The position numbers were made by a program, and so were the translations under genes. A stretch of 7,106 bases of DNA from positions 1 to 7,106 of the forward strand of contig JABIST010000266.1 in NCBI GenBank assembly GCA_018700215.1. Reading direction: 5' to 3'. Below are positions 5,461 through 7,106 of this stretch, piece by piece. The first letter of the stretch is position 1. The number at the start of each line of letters is the position of its first letter. The notes beneath the pieces were generated by a model. The model searched no databases. It saw nothing but the letters and a program-made list of their open reading frames with translations, and was not told where the DNA came from. Origin of the DNA: Dehalococcoidia bacterium (GTDB taxonomy: Bacteria; Chloroflexota; Dehalococcoidia; UBA2979).

Positions 5461-5835
5461 GTGACTCGACTGGTGGTGTATGGGCGTTCGTCGTTCTGTC
5501 CGGACATGATGCGCTGGGAGCAGTGGCTGAAGCGCAACTCTGTGGAACACGAGGCCTTCGATATCGACACGGACCAGGAGGCGCTGGCGAAGGTGGTGGG
5601 CTGGACCGGCCACATGTCCGTGCCAACGCTGGTGATAGCCCCGGATGATGGGTTCGATCCGATCGAAGAGCCATCGCCGCTACCAGAGGGTCGCGGACCG
5701 CGCGCAGTGGATCGCGGGACGATGCTAACGGAGCCAAATCCGGGGCAGGTGGAGGAGTTCCTCGAGCGGAACGGGATCGCGTACAGCGAGATTCCGGGTG
5801 GCGGCGGCGGACTGATGGGGAAGCTGTTCGGCTAG
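5461..5835 (+). CDS. Glutaredoxin-like protein with monothiol CPDM site
   Basis: The first 60 residues have a thioredoxin-fold glutaredoxin pattern: strand TRLVVYGRS, the active-site loop SSFCPDMMRW with Cys13, a helix, strand HEAFDIDTD (30-38) and the cis-proline motif SVPTLVI (Pro55). Related small proteins carry CPDC; here the second cysteine is Met16, leaving a single catalytic cysteine and no other in the protein. Such a protein could act on glutathione or mycothiol/bacillithiol mixed disulfides or carry metal clusters, but the substrate is not visible. The C-terminal part is unusual: an acidic/proline insert (about 61-90), a helix PGQVEEFLERNGI (94-106), then a glycine run and LMGKLFG at the very end. 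GTG 5461 is chosen because GGAGG lies five bases ahead; starting at ATG 5449 would add four residues. The stop is four bases from the stop of the convergent amidase gene. Confidence 0.85.
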   Translation: MTRLVVYGRSSFCPDMMRWEQWLKRNSVEHEAFDIDTDQEALAKVVGWTGHMSVPTLVIAPDDGFDPIEEPSPLPEGRGPRAVDRGTMLTEPNPGQVEEFLERNGIAYSEIPGGGGGLMGKLFG

Positions 5836-5839
5836 GCCG

Positions 5840-7105
5840 CTACTGCGATGCGAAGGGCGGCCAGCGGTCCGTCCACGGGGCGGCCGCTTCGAGCTGAGTG
5901 CCTAACGCGAGCAGCAGCTCATCCTCACCCGGCCGACCGATGAGTTGGACGCTGACCGGCAGTCCTTCGTCGGAGGCGCCGAGCGGTAACGCAAGCACTG
6001 GCTGGCGCGTGAAGCTGTACGGGAAGACGAACAGGCCGGTGTTTTGTGCACCGTCCGGCAGGCCCAATGGCCACGCGGGTTGGCCGATCGTCGGCGCCAC
6101 CAGCACGTCGTAGTTGTTCCACCATTCGAGCAGTGTCGTTGTCTCGCGGATCAATAGCGCCTGGGCTTCTTGCTGGCGTTCGGGCGACGGTTCGCCCGCG
6201 ATTCGTTCGTAGTCGTTACCGACATCGCCGGGTTGAAGCGGATGCCCGACGGTGCGTTCGAGCCAGCGGAGTTGTGCCTCGCGGGCGGGAGCGGCGGTGG
6301 CGGCGAACCAGGGTGCAATGCGTCGCATGAACCCATCGAGGGTCGGCGGGAAGTCGAAGGTGACATCGTGGCCGCACGCCTCGAGGGCGGCGGCGGCGCG
6401 CTGGACGGCGGCGGTGACGGCGGGGTGGATTTCGTTGTCGGTGCCGGGGTCGTGGGTGAGGAGACCGATGCGGAGGGCGGGCACGTCTGGAGGTGGGACA
6501 CCGTCGTTCGCGACGACCTCGAACGTGCCGACGAGGTCTCGGAGGGAGCGGGCAAGGACGAACGCGGACCAGACTCGCTCGATCGGCTGATCGGCGGGGA
6601 TGGCGGTGGGGACGCGGCCGGGGGTGGGGCGGAGCGTGGCGACGCCACAGGCAGCGGCGGGAACGCGGATGGAGCCGGTGGCGTCGCTGCCCTGAGCAAT
6701 GGAGACGAGACCGGCAGCGACGGCGGCAGCAGAGCCGCCACTGGAGCCGCCGACGGTGCGTTCGAGGTCCCAGGGGTTGCGGGTGGGACCGAAGGCGACG
6801 GGCTCGGTGGTGAAGCCGGAAGAGAGTTCGGGAAGGTTGGTCTTGCCGACGGGTATGAAGCCGGCGTCGAGCAGACGGCGAACCAGCTCGGTGGTGTGGA
6901 TCGAGCGGTAGTCGAGGTCTCGCAAGACCGGGGTACCGAGCGTGTAGCGCGTGCCCTCGAGTTCCTCGCCGCCGTCTTTGAGCAGGATGGGGACGCCTCG
7001 GAAGGGGCGGTCATCGTCGGGGAGTTCGGCGGCGATGCGACGGGCTTCTTCGGGGAGTGGGGTGATGACAGCGTTGATGGCAGGGTTGAGGCGTTCGATG
7101 CGCGC
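5840..7105 (-). CDS. Amidase-signature (AS) family hydrolase, N-terminus outside window
   Basis: The frame is open on the - strand from 7105 to a TAG at 5842-5840, giving 421 residues; only the start is missing. AS enzymes hydrolyse amide bonds with a Ser-cisSer-Lys triad. In window numbering the lysine is Lys43 in GVPILLKD, the cis-serine Ser121 in TVGGSSGGSAAAVAAG and the nucleophile Ser145 in DATGSIRVPAA. The 24-residue spacing of the two serines equals that in fatty acid amide hydrolase. Other landmarks are GKTNLPELSSG (87-97), FGPTRNPWD (105-113) and RPTPGRVP (159-166). The residue two before the nucleophile is Thr (Thr143), where Gly or Ala is more usual. The opening RIERLNPAINAVIT is typical of the first 40-50 residues of the family. 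A TTG at 6925 is not the start because the conserved lysine lies upstream of it. The substrate cannot be inferred; GatA is unlikely because gatB and gatC are absent and the C-terminal part differs. It converges with the glutaredoxin-like gene. Confidence 0.93.
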   Translation of the reverse strand, partial: ARIERLNPAINAVITPLPEEARRIAAELPDDDRPFRGVPILLKDGGEELEGTRYTLGTPVLRDLDYRSIHTTELVRRLLDAGFIPVGKTNLPELSSGFTTEPVAFGPTRNPWDLERTVGGSSGGSAAAVAAGLVSIAQGSDATGSIRVPAAACGVATLRPTPGRVPTAIPADQPIERVWSAFVLARSLRDLVGTFEVVANDGVPPPDVPALRIGLLTHDPGTDNEIHPAVTAAVQRAAAALEACGHDVTFDFPPTLDGFMRRIAPWFAATAAPAREAQLRWLERTVGHPLQPGDVGNDYERIAGEPSPERQQEAQALLIRETTTLLEWWNNYDVLVAPTIGQPAWPLGLPDGAQNTGLFVFPYSFTRQPVLALPLGASDEGLPVSVQLIGRPGEDELLLALGTQLEAAAPWTDRWPPFASQ

Positions 7106-7106
7106 G

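Noticed and set aside
5835..5862. Inverted repeat GGCCGC / GCGGCC at the convergent gene ends as a bidirectional terminator
   Set aside because: Only 6 bp with a 16-base loop and no T tract on either side; such repeats are frequent at this GC content.
6151..7014. 287-codon - strand frame overlapping the amidase in another frame
   Set aside because: Pro/Ser-rich low-complexity product; the amidase frame carries all conserved catalytic motifs.

Overview
The window comes from a GC-rich bacterial chromosome. Short intergenic gaps, a TTG start with a strong ribosome binding site, a nickel superoxide dismutase pair and a CIRCE-controlled groEL standing apart from groES would fit a high-GC lineage such as Chloroflexota or Actinomycetota. 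Chloroflexota is my slight preference, but no marker gene here settles it. I see no tRNA, rRNA, CRISPR array, insertion sequence or phage gene.

Left part (1-2929), all + strand: the end of an unrecognised protein; a roughly 350-base intergenic stretch almost devoid of G on the + strand; nickel superoxide dismutase (sodN, TTG start) followed 30 bases later by its S26-family maturation peptidase (sodX); then a HDOD-domain signalling protein. sodN and sodX form a functional unit: the peptidase removes a 19-residue leader so that the histidine of the nickel hook becomes the N-terminus.

Centre (2930-4870): a regulated single-gene unit with a candidate promoter, a CIRCE operator directly behind its -10 box, groEL encoding a 540-residue 60-kDa chaperonin, and a textbook intrinsic terminator with a perfect 16-bp arm.

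Right part (4913-7106): a 150-residue protein of unknown function and a monothiol glutaredoxin-like protein (+ strand), then an amidase-signature hydrolase on the - strand. The amidase converges on the glutaredoxin gene with only four bases between the stop codons and runs off the right edge.

Theme: oxidative and protein stress (superoxide dismutase, chaperonin, thiol-redox protein). The genes appear to be separate transcription units, so no single new multi-gene system is evident. The least expected signals are a GC-skew sign change near 2500-3200 that does not follow gene orientation, the A/C-rich spacer with spaced CCTCAA motifs, the CPDM active site of the glutaredoxin-like protein, and the unrecognised 150-residue protein behind groEL.
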